NCBI GenBank assembly: GCA_022447585.1
Contig: JAKVAR010000006.1
Coordinates: 372,001-436,000 of the forward strand
Source of the DNA: Crocinitomicaceae bacterium
GTDB taxonomy: Bacteria; Bacteroidota; Bacteroidia; Flavobacteriales_D; Crocinitomicaceae
Reading direction: 5' to 3'
Length of the DNA: 64,000 nucleotides
The first letter of the stretch is position 1; every line of letters begins with the position of its first letter. Below the pieces are notes generated by a model. The model ran no database searches. It was not told where the DNA came from and worked only from the letters and a program-made list of their open reading frames with translations. Positions 63,302-64,000 of the stretch are shown here, piece by piece. Made by a program: the position numbers and the translations under genes.

Positions 63302-63317
63302 AGAAAATTAATTCATT

Positions 63318-63470
63318 ATGAGTCTAATATTTTTGGCATATGGGATTTCATTTGTAATGCTTTTAAAGCAAGATAAAAGAAAATCATACATTTTTTTCGC
63401 AATTGCTAGTATCGCAAGTTTAGGCATGTTTTTTTACCATACCGATTCCACACTAAATTTAAGCTTCTAA
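63318..63470 (+). CDS. DUF5993 small membrane protein
   Basis: Predicted 50-residue protein too short for usual gene calls. It has two hydrophobic segments (about 3-16 and 24-40), a basic stretch KQDKRK between them, and ends FYHTDSTLNLSF, which matches the end of DUF5993 proteins (H-x-x-D-x-L-N-hydrophobic). These are known neighbours of dsbB genes, and here dsbB starts four bases after the stop. Function unknown; a link to disulfide bond formation is inferred. Confidence 0.8.
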   Translation: MSLIFLAYGISFVMLLKQDKRKSYIFFAIASIASLGMFFYHTDSTLNLSF

Positions 63471-63474
63471 ACCT

Positions 63475-64000
63475 ATGAAACTATTAAAATACTTGAATAG
63501 TGCATGTATACTTATAGTTTGTAGTATTTTACTTGGCGCGCTTTATTTTCAGTTCGGACTTAGTGAAGATCCGTGCCCATTATGTCTTTTGCAACGTATG
63601 GGTATGATAGGTGTTATTTTTGGGCTTTCACTCAATGTATTTTTTGGGTTCGATGCAAAACACTTCAGTGTAGTAATTGTTTCAGCACTTATTGGCATAT
63701 TATTTTCTGGCAGGCAAGTACTTTTACATATTTGTCCAGTAGATGGTGACACGGGATACGGAACACCGTTTTTTGGAATGCATTTATACTCTTGGGGCGT
63801 ACTTATCTTTGTAGCCAGTATTTTGGGCTCCGCTTTGTTTTTGCTATTTCATGAAAGGTTTAAAAGGGAATCGAATCCTACTCCGCTAAACTTTGAAAGG
63901 TATTCAGTCTATTTAGCGACTTTAATTATTTTCGTAAATGTAATTGCTACAGTTTTTGAATGTCAACTTGGACCTTGTTGCGAAAACGGACCTTGTACAT
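63475..64000 (+). CDS. dsbB: Disulfide bond formation protein B (DsbB; cut by window edge)
   Basis: Inner-membrane quinone-linked protein that reoxidises the thiol oxidase DsbA. The 175 residues in view contain four or more membrane helices, the first active-site pair in EDPCPLCLLQRMGM (C-x2-C, near residue 35) and a second-loop cysteine in LLHICPVDGD (near 87). Towards the edge the chain ends FECQLGPCCENGPCT, a cysteine-rich stretch not found in Escherichia coli DsbB. The gene lies four bases after the DUF5993 gene, so both are co-transcribed. The C-terminus is outside the window. Confidence 0.9.
   Translation, partial: MKLLKYLNSACILIVCSILLGALYFQFGLSEDPCPLCLLQRMGMIGVIFGLSLNVFFGFDAKHFSVVIVSALIGILFSGRQVLLHICPVDGDTGYGTPFFGMHLYSWGVLIFVASILGSALFLLFHERFKRESNPTPLNFERYSVYLATLIIFVNVIATVFECQLGPCCENGPCT

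Noticed and set aside
1-64000. CRISPR arrays, insertion sequences, rRNA genes, prophage
   Set aside because: No regularly spaced direct repeats, transposase-like frames or rRNA sequence were recognised.

Overview
The window is AT-rich DNA from a member of the Bacteroidota, most likely Flavobacteriales. Five predicted products or remnants carry Por/type IX secretion (T9SS) C-terminal sorting domains, a PorZ homologue is present, the best promoter match has the Bacteroidota form TTTG-N19-TAnnTTTG, Shine-Dalgarno sequences are weak, and the SpoIIM/DUF4129/DUF4350/MoxR/DUF58 operon is typical of the phylum. The species cannot be named from the sequence.

Region 1 (1-18712, all minus strand) is a nearly complete de novo cobalamin (B12) pathway in two operons. 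Operon A starts at a cobalamin riboswitch (about 14545-14732) and runs left past the window edge: small exported protein, [2Fe-2S] ferredoxin-like protein, SDR-SUMT fusion, CbiX, CobI/CbiL, CbiH-CbiC fusion, BluB, CbiE-CbiT, CbiG-CbiF fusion, CobK/CbiJ, CbiD, NicO-type metal transporter, ChlI-ChlD-like chelatase subunit, CobU and CbiA (cut by the edge). Operon B is cobQ, cobD, cbiB and a P-loop kinase-like gene; all three of its junctions overlap by exactly 7 nt. Ring contraction follows the oxygen-independent, cobalt-early logic (CbiX, CbiG, CbiD), while the lower ligand is made by the O2-dependent BluB. CobN, CobS, CobT, the adenosyltransferase and a threonine kinase are not seen.

Region 2 (18713-20762) is a gene-poor accessory stretch beside a tRNA-Arg(UCG): a repeat protein of unknown role and the decayed end of a PKD/T9SS protein with three in-frame stops.

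Region 3 (20882-42151) is mostly housekeeping: porZ-recO, a peptide-type ABC binding lipoprotein, trpS, plsC, gatC, a PPK2/exonuclease-phosphatase/HerA-like run, M42 peptidase, a SCO protein, xseAB, pgk, a plug/VWA surface protein, M48 protease with LemA, and an ECF sigma factor with a likely anti-sigma partner. Region 4 (42148-51039) holds a secreted CocE-type hydrolase and the SpoIIM-DUF4129-DUF4350-MoxR-DUF58 operon, in which three of five genes start with TTG. Region 5 (51126-64000) holds a broken methyltransferase gene, an acyl-CoA carboxylase beta subunit, aspS, a pair of very large T9SS proteins (vanadium-haloperoxidase-like and FG-GAP/ASPIC), a hypothetical exported protein, and a DUF5993-dsbB pair cut by the right edge.

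The most novel-looking parts are the accessory components of the B12 cluster: a short-chain-dehydrogenase-type domain fused in front of uroporphyrinogen-III methyltransferase, a P-loop kinase-like gene translationally coupled to cbiB, and a riboswitch-led pair encoding a small exported protein and a ferredoxin with an unknown C-terminal domain. No CRISPR array, insertion sequence or prophage was found.
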